64,000 bases of DNA. It comes from Notamacropus eugenii (lineage: Eukaryota; Chordata; Mammalia; Diprotodontia; Macropodidae). The notes below the pieces were generated by a model. The model saw only the letters and a program-made list of their open reading frames with translations. It searched no databases and was not told the origin of the DNA. Location of the stretch: assembly GCF_028372415.1 (NCBI RefSeq), contig NC_092878.1, positions 5,173,501-5,237,500 on the forward strand, in the 5' to 3' direction. Position 1 is the first letter of the stretch. Every line of letters begins with the position of its first letter. Position numbers and translations under genes: made by a program. Below are positions 11,310 through 23,794 of this stretch, one piece after another.

Positions 11310-11515
11310 TACGTGTGTATGTACTTATCTGCGTATGTATGTATGTATGTATGTATGTATGTATGTGTATATGTATGTGGGAGTGAGTGGGTGAGAGCTC
11401 TTGTCTGTGTCTGTTTGTGTGGAAATGTATATACAGAAACGTGTGCGTATTTTTCTCTGTGTGGGTATGCGTATGTCTGGGTCTGTGTCTGGCTGTGTAT
11501 GGGAGGGAACAAAGG
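11310..11515. repeat. (TATG)n and TG-rich microsatellite
   Basis: TATG units run from about 11330 to 11382 and grade into TGTG-rich DNA. It gives open frames on both strands that are repeat artefacts. Confidence 0.85.
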
Positions 11516-11877
11516 GGTGGGAACTGAAAAGGGAAAGGAAGTCTGGGCTACATTAGCAACAGGCTTATGTGTCTTTTAAATAATTCTTCAGTTCTGAAAA
11601 AAAAGAGCTCATTTCCATCTATATCAAACACCTCAGGTTAGCAATTAGGGTTCATCATCACATTGACTTCCTGAAGCAGCAGGAGTCTAATTAACTTATT
11701 GCTAAAAATCCTCTCTAGGTCTCCAGCTATGTCCCTGGTATTAATCTTTGTGCCGAGGCAGTATCTTCTAGTCTAAGTTGTGCTAGTATCTTCTGAGCCT
11801 TATCAGTCAAAGAAGAGGTTTAGCTGAGAACAGGATGCGTCATTTTGACCTCAGCTCAGTCCTCTCTAAGGACAAAA

Positions 11878-11995
11878 CAGGGAGGAAGGATGATGGGAAG
11901 GAAGGAAGGAGAAAGGAAAGGAAAGGAAAAGAAAGACAAAAGAGAGGAAAAGAAGGAAAGAAAGGACAAATAAGAACAACAACAAAAAAAACCCT
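11878..11995. repeat. Purine-rich GGAAA repeat
   Basis: A mainly A/G tract of GGAAGGA and GGAAA units, ending in an A-run. Confidence 0.85.
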
Positions 11996-12164
11996 GCATG
12001 TTCATAAAAAAAAAATCCTTCCCAGCTGCATATGACTGGGTGCTGTTGGTGGTGCTGAAGCTGTTTGCATAGCGTCCAAGTAGAGGACAGTTTTGTAACT
12101 AAGGACAGTATTAAGCTGAAGGACTTTGCTAAAAGACATGCATAGAATCTTAGGCTTAAAGCTG

Positions 12165-12345
12165 AAAGGGGATTTAGAGATCATCTAGTTCATTCCTCCT
12201 TTTTCTTTTTTTACAGATGAGGAAACTGAGGCCCAGAGAGGTTAAAGTGGTTGCCTAAAATCATAGGCACTAAGCAGCAAAGTCAGAATTTGAATCTTGG
12301 TCTTTTAATTCCAAATCTAATGGTCTTTCCACTGTTTATATTACG
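12165..12345 (-). repeat. MIR/THER-type CORE-SINE, antisense
   Basis: Contains the antisense core 'cagatgaggaaactgaggcc' followed by 'cagagaggttaaagtgg' and ends 'gtctttccactgttta'. Confidence 0.8.
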
Positions 12346-14335
12346 CCTGTGATAATATTTACAGAAAATAGTTTATATTGATTTCCAAATCCTCATTTCT
12401 GGCATTTCAGAATCTGTTACCTTACAGATTTAATTTTAATGTTTCCCTGTGTTTTTCTCATTAGCTATGCAGTCGAGAGGATTTTGAAGATGAAGTTGTT
12501 TTTCAGTATATAACATGGGGGAAGTTTTTCTTAAGACACAGATTCTGTTTTGAAATACATAGGCTAGGCCTATTTTACTTGTACAGAATTCTTACTAAGG
12601 GATCTCTCTCTCCCAATAAAGATGGAATCCCTTCTCTTTAATTTGTAATCTCAGAAAGTTGCCTAGGGCAATGAGAAGTTATGTGGCCTGTCTATGGTCA
12701 CACAGCTAGTTGATGCTGTATTCACTGTATTATACTGTCTAAAATACCTAGCACCTTTTTAAAAAAATACTGATACCTCCATCCTTCCCTCCAATATGCT
12801 TGAACATACTTAGGGTTCTGGTGGTTTCTTCAAACTCAGTTTCAAGGTTTCCCATTTATTTTGATTACTTAAGTCTGCAAGTTACAAACATCTGCAGATT
12901 TTCCTAAAATGTTGACTTTCTTGTTCTGACCTATTATTGATGTTCAGTGGCTAGGAATACATACTGATGTAGCTTCACAGTATTTTCATATTTCAAAGTT
13001 TAATAATTATGCATAAAATGTAAACATAATAATCTTTCTTTGTTTATACTTTGAAAGATATGCCCATAAAACTCCCACTTTTACTTCAAGAATTGAGCAA
13101 TTTAGATGGGCTTTTAAGACTTGAAGATAAAAGGTAAGGTAATACTAGGTGCTTACATATGCCTATATTGAATGCTAATGACTATGTTTGCTCTTTATAT
13201 AAATTTTCACCCTATCCATACCGTTTTAGTTCAACCCTACTACAGCTTTTCACACAGAAGATATTCTGACCAACCTGTTGTCCATCATGCTTTAATAAAA
13301 AGGCCAAACCTAGCCCCAGTAAAGCCCATAAACTGAGTTACATTGCTTCAATACATGTGTACTTGATTCTATTACCTCTTATAAGCTAATGGTTAATCGG
13401 TGTTTGTCTACTAAATGATTACCTTTTGATTTTACTTATGGCTCCGTATAAATATGGAGGGACAGAATTGAATGGGAAGAGAAAAGTGGGGCCTATTGGC
13501 TTTGTAAAATTTCACCGTACTTTTAAGGACCTCAAACTTTCACTTGAAACAAAGGCTTGTCTTTTTAACATGAATATTCTGGTGCTTTTTATGGTTGTGA
13601 GTTAAAGGTACTACAATCGCTGGAAACTCAAGTCACGAAGTACTCAAAAGGCAATAGAAAAATGTAGAGTAGATGTGAATATGCTGCCATATAAATGAGG
13701 AATTATGCAGAAGCATAGAAAAAAGGCAGGCTGGTCATGTAGTGAGTGTAGAGCAACTGACGGACAGCCTACATGCTCCCTCGTACCATCCGATGGCAAG
13801 ACAACTCAAAGACACTAAGTGGACTCCTCCATGGAGAATTTATGGTCAGGCAAGAGTGGGAGTGGCAGAATGGGCAGAATATAGGGACTCACAGATGGAA
13901 TAATCTGTACCATTGATGAGATCACAGATTCTTCAGATACTGATGTATTACTTCAGCTTAATATAATGAGACTACTCAGGAATCTTGTTGTTATGTTAAT
14001 AGCTAGTACAAATTTCACTCTATTTAGAAGGTTGGATAAGAGTATTTACCTGTATACTGATTAGATAACAGATGCCATATACTAGAAACTTCCTTCTTAA
14101 AGGTAGCACAGGATATTTTTTCTTTTTTCTTTTATTGATCCATATTTGCTTCATTTGAAAAATTACTCCCAGCGACAGCTTTTGATTCTATGTCAAAAGA
14201 AATCTCTAACTGAATATAGCTTTTCTTAGGATAAAGTTCATGACCTTGGCCTTTTTTCAAGCTAATTTTCTATTGCTGTTGCTTTGCCAACTTTGTAAAG
14301 TGGCTCATAATGGAAAAGCACTATGCTAATAACAA
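12346..14335. other. Gene-free AT-rich DNA
   Basis: No exon or RNA gene is recognised on either strand. A short MIR-like piece occurs at 12660-12730 ('ggtcacacagctagttgatg'). The rest has no structure I can name. Confidence 0.5.
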
Positions 14336-14525
14336 CCCACATTTATTCAGCATTTTAAGATTTACAAAACACTTTCTTCACCACCCTAGGAGGTAGATAA
14401 TTATTTCCATTTTATAGATGAGGAAGTTCAGAGATTTTAAATGACTTGTCCAGAGCCCAAGTTAATAAGTATTAAACCTGGGATCCAAACCCAGTTCACT
14501 CCTGACTCCAGGCCACTCTTTTAAC
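14336..14525 (-). repeat. MIR-type SINE, antisense
   Basis: 'ccattttatagatgaggaag' and 'aaacctgggatccaaaccca' mark an antisense MIR-family copy. Confidence 0.7.
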
Positions 14526-14849
14526 TTGACTTGTTAGGGATACTCTATTTGCAAAAATTAAGTTGTATCATTTTCAATGAACAAAAATTTATTTTCTCTT
14601 CCTCCCATCCTCCCACCCCAGCCACCACTGAAAAACAAAAACAAAAAATTTGTTAGCAAATATACATAGGCAAACAAAACAAATTCTAACACTGAGCATC
14701 TCAAAAAAACCCAACAAAACTGGTCTAATTCTGTACCCTGAGTTCATGCTTAATCCAGCACTAATCCTCTAGAATCTTAGTGGATCACTGTATTGATCAG
14801 AGTTCTCAGGGCTTTAAATATGTTTGTTTTTATGGAGTTATTGTCATTA

Positions 14850-15065
14850 GGAGGCAGCTATCATATCCTTGAGTCTCCTCCAGTCTAAACTCCTGTAATT
14901 CTTCTAGTCTATCCTCATATGAAATGAATCCAAGGCCTCAACATCTTCACTGTCTTCTTCTGGATACTCTAAGCTTAACAATGTCCTTCTTAAGCTGTGA
15001 TGCTTGGAACGAAACCCACTATTTTGGCTACAGTTTGACTAAGACCCAGTACAGTAGAGCAATTA
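14850..15065 (-). repeat. L3/CR1 LINE 3' region, antisense
   Basis: Antisense 'tagtctatcctcatatgaaa', 'cttcttctggatactctaag' and 'caatgtccttcttaagctgt' correspond to the L3/CR1 3' region. Compare the sense copy at 4900-4990. Confidence 0.6.
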
Positions 15066-15220
15066 GTGCCTCCATATACTAGAAGTTATGTTTTTCCCAG
15101 AGGTCTTCAAACAGAGGGTATATAGTCTATATTCAAATGTGTGATTGGGGGATTCTTTCTGTGTATGAGTTAGACCAGATGACCTCTGAGGTCCCTACCA
15201 TCTTCGAAATTCAGTGCTTC
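15066..15220 (+). repeat. L3/CR1 LINE 3' terminal segment, sense
   Basis: 'aggtcttcaaacagagggta' and 'accagatgacctctgaggtc' match the end of CR1/L3 elements, here in sense orientation beside an antisense piece. Confidence 0.6.
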
Positions 15221-15760
15221 TTAATGTAACTCAAGATTGTATTAGTCTTTTTCCTGCTATATAATACTATGGACTTACAATGAGCTTATATTCCACTAAA
15301 CCAGCTACATCTTTCCCAAACATACTGCTATCTAAACACATCTCCTTTGCCTTGTAATTGTAAAATTGATTTTTTGAGCCCATATGTAAGTTTACATTTA
15401 TCTCCTTTGTTTTTCATCTTATTAGATTCAGCTCACTGTTGTAGCCTGTGATCCTGGCTCCAACATCAAATGTGTTACTTATCCTTCCAAGGCTTGTGTC
15501 ATCTGTATGTACAGTAAGTGTGCTATCTTTCCCTTTAGCCAAATCTTTGATAAAAATGTTAAATAGAGCAGGACGGAGCACAGGTCTCTGGGCCATGTTA
15601 CTGGAGACTTCTTGCTAGGGTGACATTGACCTATTGATAATTCATTCAATAAGACCATTCAATCAGTTCCAAATCCATCTAACTATATCATTGTCTAGTC
15701 CCACATATTTCTATCTTTTCTATAAGAGAAGTTTGAAATATTTTATCCTGAGTTGCCCAA
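15221..15760 (-). pseudogene. L3/CR1 reverse transcriptase fragment, antisense
   Basis: The minus strand reads LRPALFNIFIKDLAKGKDST then TDDTSLGRISNT, a decayed match to the CR1-clade RT block 'G(S)VLGPxLFNIFINDL...FADDTKLG'. The catalytic-box residue before DD is Thr instead of Ala. The longest open piece is 15414-15596. Non-functional. Confidence 0.75.
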
Positions 15761-15794
15761 CAGGGACAGGATGGCTGAGTCCTCATTCAGACAT

Positions 15795-16215
15795 CTCAGA
15801 CTACTCACTGTTCTCAAAGATCAAGACATCAGGGAGATGATGACATGATTTGCAATTGACTTTGATTTGAGTGAGGGAGGGCTGTGCAAAGTCACTAGCC
15901 TCACTTTCTCCTCCGGAGCCATCATGGGTCCATTGGCATGATATACAGATCAGGATAACTGGAGATGGCCCAGGATGCAGTGGGAGACCTTGGTCCTTTT
16001 TAACTTAGGTCTGTTCAGGTTCTGACTTTGAGTGAGGCAACACCCATTCAGTGTATAGGCCTCTTTAAGAAGTGAGTCAAAGGATGGCCCCTTTAATAAT
16101 AATAAAAAAATCAAACTGGAAGGGGAAGACCCTCAGGGTTGCTGACCAAAAGAGAACCAGTTGCTATTTACATTCACTCTGAGCCCAAAAAATAACAATC
16201 AAGTTATTGTTATTA
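15795..16215 (+). repeat. 'gtccttcgttctc' marsupial retroelement family, longest copy
   Basis: The most complete copy in the window, about 420 bp: 'actgttctcaaagatcaaga', 'gggctgtgcaaagtcacta', 'ctggagatggcccaggatgc', 'ggaaggggaagaccctcagg' and 'ttgctatttacattcactct'. It ends in TTATTG/AATAAC units. Confidence 0.7.
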
Positions 16216-16567
16216 TAATTAAGTTATTATAAATAACTATTAAGATACTTTATCCAATGCTTTGCTAAAATTTAGGCAGACTATGTATAAAATATTCACT
16301 TGGTATGTAGGTATCATTATGAATATAGCTATAGATAGATACAAATATACGTATGTCTATGAATATGGTGAGGGGAAAAATTCTATGGATTGCTTATTCC
16401 CCTACTTACTGTAATCTGGATGACAAGCATTCTTCATCCATTTGATTTTTCACATGGGGAGTTAGGCTGAATTATTTTGAAAGGTTATGGATCTCATCTA
16501 GGAAGCCCTGAAATGTTCAGCACCTTTTAGGTTCATCATAATCACTATTACAAATATACAGTATTTA

Positions 16568-16810
16568 TAGATGGGCAGCTCATTGGCCCAGCGAATAGGA
16601 GCACTGGGCCTGGAGTCAGGAAGATTCATCTTTCTGAGTTCAAATCTGTCCTCAGACAATTGTGACTCTGGGCAAGTGATTAACCCTATTTGCCTCAGTT
16701 TCTTCATCTGTAAAATGAGCTGGAGAATTAAATGGAAAATCACTGCAGTATCTTTGCCAAGAAATCCCCACAAAAAGTCAGACACAACTGAAAAAAAAGC
16801 TGAACAATGG
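16568..16810 (+). mobile_element. tRNA-derived CORE-SINE (Mar-1/WSINE-like)
   Basis: Head 'gatgggcagctcattggccc', 'gagcactgggcctggagtca', body 'cctcagtttcttcatctgta', 'tatctttgccaagaaatccc' and tail 'gctgaacaatgg'. Open frames on both strands come from it. Confidence 0.8.
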
Positions 16811-19420
16811 CACTTATAAATTATCCACAAGCAATATAAAAACTGCCATAGGGCTATCATGAAAGCATCATATAGCATGTCCAATCGGAATATAGAAACC
16901 CAGTTTCCTTGACAGATTTCTCAAACATGGTTCTGTAAAATGAGTTGTTAAAAATATGAATCTATTGCACAACTATGATTCGCTTCATTGGGTTGGAGAA
17001 GAGGACCTAATTATCATTCTTAACACAACTATTTTATCATTTAATATCATCACATGAAAGTTTGGTGATCCCAGTCAAATCCTTCAGAGAAGCAAAGTTT
17101 CATAATATCCAATAGAATCCAGAGCATTAAATTTTTAAATGAAGTACAGGAACATATAGAAATCTCAATATTGCTTCTCTTTAAAAAGACTGACATACTG
17201 CCAAAAAAAAAAAAAGGTGTCTCTGTGTGTATAATGGCAGAACTATTCCGAAATTGCTCTGGCTCTAGCTTTTGGTCAGTCTGCTCTCTGTTGGAAATGT
17301 GATTTGTAGAAACTCTCCACTGCCCATATTATAATATAAGTGACTCATGGCTGATTAATCTGAAATTCAGAACTAGAACTTTTCTATGATAATTCTGTGG
17401 ATGCATTTCTATATTTCAACTTTTTGTGATTTGGGAAGCACGGGGTTAAACAGATATTGATTACATATGTCTGCCCAACATCATGCCAGTGATGGAGAAT
17501 TCTGAAATGCTATGATAGTTCTTTTTAGCCAGGCTTCTGAATTTGGCTGTTAAATATATGGCATCTTTGAAAATTTCAGACATCTTCTCTATGTCATATA
17601 CTATAAAGTACTGTTGATAGCTAGCATGAGTCTTCCTGCTCTTGACAGAAGACCACACTGTTTCTTCCCAAGGGTGGAAAGTGGAATTGTTTTTATATGT
17701 AGAGGAGGGACAGCTCCCATGTTTGAGTATTGTTTTCTGGCACAAATGGCCTAAATGCTTGTATGTGGGATCCAAAATTATCCAATCTGTAATAAAAACT
17801 ACTGAAGCAGAGTTCTGAGCCATTAACCATTTATTAAAGGAACTGATCCCCTTCAATGAATGGGGACCTCAGATCTTCCTCACAATATGAGTTACTCCCT
17901 TTCCCCAGGGCCTTACTTTTATGCAGCTTAATACCCACAGGAGGCAAAGTAAAAATACAGAGTTTTACTAGATGGTAGACCTTGATTTTGAACCTCCAGG
18001 AAGGCCAGAAATGATGCATCAGCTTGGATGGCCACAGGATGGACAAGTTGGTCATAAGATGGTCCCCTCCTCATGATAGGCAAGAGAGAGTGGTCCAGAG
18101 GTACAAAAATAAATTGGGGGACTTTCTGTATAAAGACATCCCACCCACACTGGTTTTGGTCATCAACATTCTTGTGGTTAAACAAGGAACTTTATTACTA
18201 GTGGCTTAAAGTTTTGGACCTAATATAAGATAGAATCTAACTTTATCTAATTATTCGTATATCTAAGATATGCAAAATATGTATTAATATATGTAATTCC
18301 TATACTCATGTTAATTGACTAGACTGACTATCACTAATAATTGTGAATAATCATTACCCTTATGGAATCACACTGAACTGATTAATAATGATTGGAGCAA
18401 AATAGGAGTCCAATTAAATCCTCTTTGTCATTATCCCCTTCAAACCAAAGAAAGACCCAAGTCTTTCTGTGGATTGTCACAACCTTGATGCATAGACAGC
18501 AGTCCTCTATGGGTTACACAAAATCAGAGGAGATCGTTAACAATGTGAGGGAAAAAATGAGAGAGATTGACTGATGCATTGACGGAAGTCATTAAGGGCA
18601 GTCCCCTTTGGCAAATAGGCCTTACAGAAGATAATGACATAATTGTTGTGGTTTTTTTTTTTAAATAACCCACTCCCACTCTCCATTTCATTAGTTCATC
18701 ATATCTTAAGGTTCAATCGTCTCATCTCATACAGCTGTCTGGTTTCTAATGCAGTCCTCTGGAGACCTCTCCTCTTGGGCACAGTAGAATGAAGGGAGCT
18801 TCAGAGCAGCTTCTAGCAGATTTGCTTCTCTGGTTGAGATCACTTACAGAGAGCCCCTTTTTGGTTAAAATATCTGACAAAATAAATCTCAAAACAATTT
18901 AGCACAGTCCCCCCTATTGTTTTGCCAATAAGCAGGTTAGGTAGTGAGAGCCAGTTCAAATATTATAACTCTAATAAGAATATCACTAGACCAAAGAATT
19001 TACATTGTTAGGTCAATATCAAATAACAACTCAAAAATTAGAAAATTCTGAACCCAGATTTTATACTTGGCATATAAATCACCTAATCTTATTATCATCT
19101 TTTATAAATAAACTTGACTTTCAAAACTCCTTGGTAAAGTTGACATTAAAGGGAGTCATGAATATAGAAATGCTTTGAATTGTAGAAAGCATCCTAGAAA
19201 TTTAAGATTACATTATTATCTGAAAATTTACTTTTAGATCAGTACTTTATATCAGCTCGTGATGTGTCTGATTTTGTGCTAGGCTCTAATGGGGCATAAA
19301 GGATGAGTGTGGCATGGAAACACTATATAGAAAGAAATGGCCAGTTAGAACAGTGGGAAGAAATCCTAGTGTATAGCACATTAATAAGTAATATGAGTGG
19401 CATTATTTAGAAGCTTATCG
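16811..19420. other. AT-rich stretch, unexplained open frames at 17461-18185
   Basis: No known repeat or exon is recognised with confidence. The minus strand has a 131-codon frame (17461-17856) and two overlapping shorter frames (17834-18055, 17928-18185). They show no family motif, no shared frame and no splice structure. Sequence near 18590-18920 ('gcacagtcccccctattg') could be part of an old LTR or LINE. Confidence 0.35.
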
Positions 19421-19424
19421 TGTT

Positions 19425-19500
19425 CATCCTTTGTTTTTGAAGAAGACCATGACATCACAGAAATGATGACGTGACATGCACTTGACTTTGCGTTGCAGGT
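19425..19500 (+). repeat. 'gtccttcgttctc' retroelement family, short fragment
   Basis: 'catcctttgtttttgaagaa', 'gaccatgacatcacagaaat' and 'tgacgtgacatgcacttgac' match the family's 5' end. Confidence 0.6.
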
Positions 19501-19699
19501 AAACTGTTTCTAAGACCCATATTGCCAATTATGTTTACAAGAGCCAACGTTACCAAGAGCTTCACACATGCCAGCAACTGTGTCTAGTCATTTAATACTG
19601 GCATCATTGGACCAGTCTTCTTTAATAGTGGACCAGGCTATAGCAATGCTGCTCCTGTCTCTACATCTATAATTACCACTAGTAATTCTATGTACTTAA

Positions 19700-19890
19700 G
19701 ATACGAAAAGCATAGATTTTTGCACTGAAAGTGATCTTAGTAGTTAACAAGTTCAACTCCCTTATTTTACAGGTGAGGAAACTGAGGGGCCCAAACAGAT
19801 TAAAATGACTTTGCTCAAGATTAAGGTAGTATCTGTGCTGAGATTTTAACCCAGTACCTCAGATTCCAGATCCACCAATCTTTTCATTTC
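19700..19890 (-). repeat. MIR-type SINE, antisense
   Basis: 'ttacaggtgaggaaactgag' followed by 'aacccagtacctcagattcc' marks the antisense core. Confidence 0.7.
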
Positions 19891-20099
19891 ACATGTTAAA
19901 GAATACATTTGTTAGTGTGGGTGCTCTTTCTTCTGAGATGAACTATTTTCCTTTTGCAACTTAATGGCTGTCTTTAACAATGGCAGTGGTCAAAATAAAT
20001 TGTCATCTTGCAGCCAGTATATTTGGTAATGAATTGTTCTGGATTTACTTAGTCTGGTCTTCAGAAAAGACATGCAAAAGGTTTCCAGACCTATAATTT

Positions 20100-20405
20100 A
20101 ATAATAACTAGCTTAACAACAACTGGTATTTCTATGGTACTTCAAAATTTGCAAAACACTTTACAGATATCTTGCTTTATCCTTACTAGAACCCTGGATA
20201 GTAGGTGCTATTAATATTCCTAATTTATTGATGAATAATAATTTAAAAAATTATTGATGAATAATAATACATAAATTGATGAAGAAACTGAGGCAATAGA
20301 GGTTCATCAGGGTCACACAATTAGTAAAAGTCTGAGATAAAATTTGAATTCAGGTCTTCCTGACTGCAGGGCTAGGATTCTATCTATTGTGCCATCTTGC
20401 CTTTT
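20100..20405 (-). repeat. MIR-type SINE, antisense, with internal AT duplication
   Basis: 'gaagaaactgaggcaataga' and 'gaattcaggtcttcctgact' show the SINE. A local duplication of ATTGATGAATAATAAT occurs at 20228-20272. Confidence 0.65.
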
Positions 20406-20989
20406 AAATGTTATTAATCACATAACTACATGTAAATACTTTTAAAAGAATAATCATTATATGTGAGAAATAGAATTATAGTATCTGTTCATATGATTTA
20501 TCAACTAAATAATCTTAATACAATATTGATAGCCCTATTATGGGCTAAAATAACTACCAAAGATGCAACTATACAAAACCCACCCCAAATCATCCGATTA
20601 CACAAAGCAAAATTGAATTCCCCAGTGCTCCCGGTTCTTTCACTCCCATTCCTACTCTTTTGTTCCTTTCCCACTTTCCATGACCTGTGATTCCTGACTC
20701 ATTCTTCATTCTCCCCTCCTCCCTTTTGAAGATAAAATAAAGGGAAATAGTCCCCAATTTTAGATACCCCTGAAGACGCCTTTCTCTATTTCCACTTCTA
20801 CCACATTCCCTCATTAATGGTTACTTAAATACTGCAATAACCTCCTCAAAAGTCTTGATTCATTTTTCTTCCGTGGGCCTCAGTTTCTCTATCTGCCAAT
20901 AAATGTTCCTTCCAACTCTAAATCTAGGATCCTACTTTTTCTCTCTCCCATTCCATTCCATCAGTAGCAGGAATTTGTTTTGCCTTTTC

Positions 20990-21240
20990 TTTCATTCACA
21001 GATTAATCCTTCTTACGTATAGGTCTAATCACCTCTTTTCATCAGCCTTCATTGACTCCCTATTGTTTAGCCAGTAAAGTTCCCATGCCTTAACCTAACA
21101 TTCAAGGCTTACCACAAGTCTAGGACCATCTTACCTTCTCCACTTTGCCTCACACTGTTCTCACCCTTAATGTTTTTTCTAGCTACACTGGACTATTCAT
21201 AGTGCCTTCAGATTTTCTGCTCCTGAGGCAACTCATACTG
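20990..21240 (+). repeat. L2-type LINE fragment
   Basis: 'cattgactccctattgttta' and 'cattcaaggcttaccacaag' resemble the L2 segment 'ggctccctattgcctc...gcatttaaagccctccac' near the end of ORF2. Confidence 0.55.
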
Positions 21241-21829
21241 TCTTCTGTGCTGGGAGAAAAAAAAATAAAACAAAACATGGTGGCTATTATGTGAGGAAAT
21301 ATTATAAAATTAGAATGTGATTTTATACTTGATGCTAAAAATGGAGAAACCATTTAGATGGAGCATAAAATGCTCTGACTTATTATTTCTACATGTTAAA
21401 ATGTCGTTATTAGGAAAGAAGCTTTAGTTTTAAAATTACGCATCTCTTTATCTTGAACATGTCCTTTTTTCCTTCCCTTTCTGCTTCTTTTATCTTTATT
21501 TGACCAGAGCTTTCTGTAACATAAAAAGCAAATTTGTTAAGTTAACGCACTGGATGAGTGGAATGATAACTTTATGGATATTTGGGGAGCTATAGGGACA
21601 ATATTTTAGAACATAGAACAATGAGCAGGACCTTAAGTAAGGGTGTTATTAAAATTAATCTCAGTATTTGTCCCAGGGATAGATGTTGCTTTAAGTTTCC
21701 TGCTAACACTCTATTCCAGTGGTCTTGCTTTGAACTTTCATGTGTTAGAGTCACCTCCTGGACTTACATTTCAGGATGAAATCACTCCTTTGAAATATCA
21801 TTTTGGAAAAATCTTTGCCTCTTCTAGGA

Positions 21830-22041
21830 CAGTGGTATCAAACTCAAATAGAAACTCATGGCCACCAAACCATACATGTGGCCTGAATATTGACTTAGAA
21901 AACTATATGTTAATATTATCTATGTTTTATTGTATTTTTATCTATTTTGTTAAATACTTCCCAATTATATTTTAATCTTCTTTGGACCACCCTCAGAAGG
22001 GATCCTCATGTGGCCCAAAGGTCACATGTTTGACATCTTTG
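21830..22041 (+). mobile_element. Non-autonomous hAT-type DNA transposon
   Basis: The 212-bp element starts CAGTGGTATCAAACTC and ends with the complementary form TGACATCTTTG. Flanking 8-mers TTCTAGGA and CTCTACGA agree at 6 of 8 positions. It belongs to the same family as 54584-54774, sharing 'gtttgacatctttg/gttggacacctctg' ends and a central 'gttttattgtatttttat'. Confidence 0.75.
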
Positions 22042-22264
22042 CTCTACGAGAAGTTGGTTAGTTTTGCATTTTTTTCTGAGCTTGGTCTTTTCATTATAAC
22101 TACATTTAGGCAAATAAAATGTGAATTCTTAGAAGAGCAGGTATTCTGCTGGTTTTTTAAAATATAAGAACAAAAACGCAATCCAAAATAAGACACAATT
22201 GATTTTTGGATTATTCACTTTGGGTATAATCCATGATTTGTGTTGCTTAGTTTAGAGAGGCAAA

Positions 22265-22440
22265 CATAGGATAGAAGTACTAGTTTGGAAGTCAAAGGAG
22301 TGACATGCAAATTCCATCTCTGATCCTTAATAATTATGTGACCTTGGACAAATGACTATCCATTTCTGTGACTCAGTTTCCTCATTGGCTAAATGAAGAG
22401 ATTGGAGTAGATGGAATCCAGTCCAGTTCTAGATATATAC
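22265..22440 (+). repeat. MIR-type SINE, sense
   Basis: 'aattatgtgaccttggacaa' and 'tgactcagtttcctcattgg' are the sense MIR core. Confidence 0.75.
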
Positions 22441-22499
22441 TAGATACTACCCTAAAATGTATTCAAAAGACCCTTGTGTATTAAAGTAATTGTACCCAA

Positions 22500-23790
22500 C
22501 TCTATAAAAAAAAAATTGCCCATCTATTTTTAATGTCTCCACTTTTTAACAGGTTAGGCCTTTTTCCTTCATTTGATGGTCAATAGTCCCATTCAGCTGC
22601 TGGCAGATTTTGATTTACTCAAAGCCCTCTAATCCTTTATCACCACTTTTTCATTTTCTGCCCTGGGTGCTCTTTTCCCAGGTTATTTTCCTCTCTGCTC
22701 TCTCTTAAGAACCTGGGATGAGTCAGTGCTAAATGTTCTGAAATACGATTAGAGAGGAGAGTAATAAGGTGATTAGATTTGATTAGAAGATGGCCAAACT
22801 TGATTGTGCCAATGGTGAAGAAAATATCAAAATGGGTGGGCACAAAGATAAACTGGAAAAAGTGAGAGCTTTGGACAGATGATGGACCTTTGACAGACTT
22901 ACTGGTGTGGTAAAATTGAAAATAAAACTTCATGTTTTGTGATAAACTGGTTTTAAAAAGCAAAATACAAAACTGTTTAATGTGTGGAGTAAACCATTTA
23001 AAGGAAACTGGCTTTAGTTGGACCACATCCTACCAATTACCAATTACCATAAAGCTAAAATTTTTTCTCTTTTATAGTGCAAACAGTACGTTATTCTATT
23101 TACAATTCTGTCTAATGAATCTGATAAGATTCCTTGGGCTCCATCTGAACAATACGTATGAACAATAGCCATGCTGTAAGATATGGTAATTGTGGTTAAA
23201 TGCTTCTACTGGAAGCAAGTGAACATAGGAATAAATACACTAGATTACAGATTTCTAAAAAGTAAGCTAGGCAATTAAAATTTGGACCTCTTCCATATTA
23301 ACACAAAATCAAAAGCTCAAGTAAAGTTTAATATTTAATACTTAAGCCATTTGGGAGAATTAACCAGAGGGATGGGAACAGTTTGAGGAACGTAATTTTC
23401 TTCCCGTCCAACTTTGAAGCCTTCTTAGAAATGAAACTCAGACTTACTAGTTGCTATTTTCTGAAAAGTTATTTGAAAGTCTGAAGATTTTAAAGAATAA
23501 ATTTAAAACTGATTTGTTGCATGTCATTTTTGTTGTACTTCTTCACGACAAATACCCAATAATCTTAATTTTGATGTTTCACAATCGCTTCTGGAGGATT
23601 CCAGGACTTTTAATGATTCTTGTAGCTTATTGAGTTGAAAATATTTTGTGTTTCTGGGTGGCTGATACTAGTTTCCAAGCACACTAAGCCCAGATGCATA
23701 TAATAGGTTCAAATGCTGTTATATATAATTCTAATTTAATGATAATGGCCAATGGATCAGAGCACCAACTTTGATGTTCAACCAAATATA
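22500..23790. other. Gene-free AT-rich DNA
   Basis: The 128-codon minus-strand frame at 22640-23026 and the short forward frames have no recognisable domain or splice context. No repeat is identified. Confidence 0.45.
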
Positions 23791-23794
23791 CTCT

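Noticed and set aside
22640..23026. 128-codon minus-strand frame
   Set aside because: No family motif, no neighbouring exon, not distinguishable from chance in AT-rich DNA.
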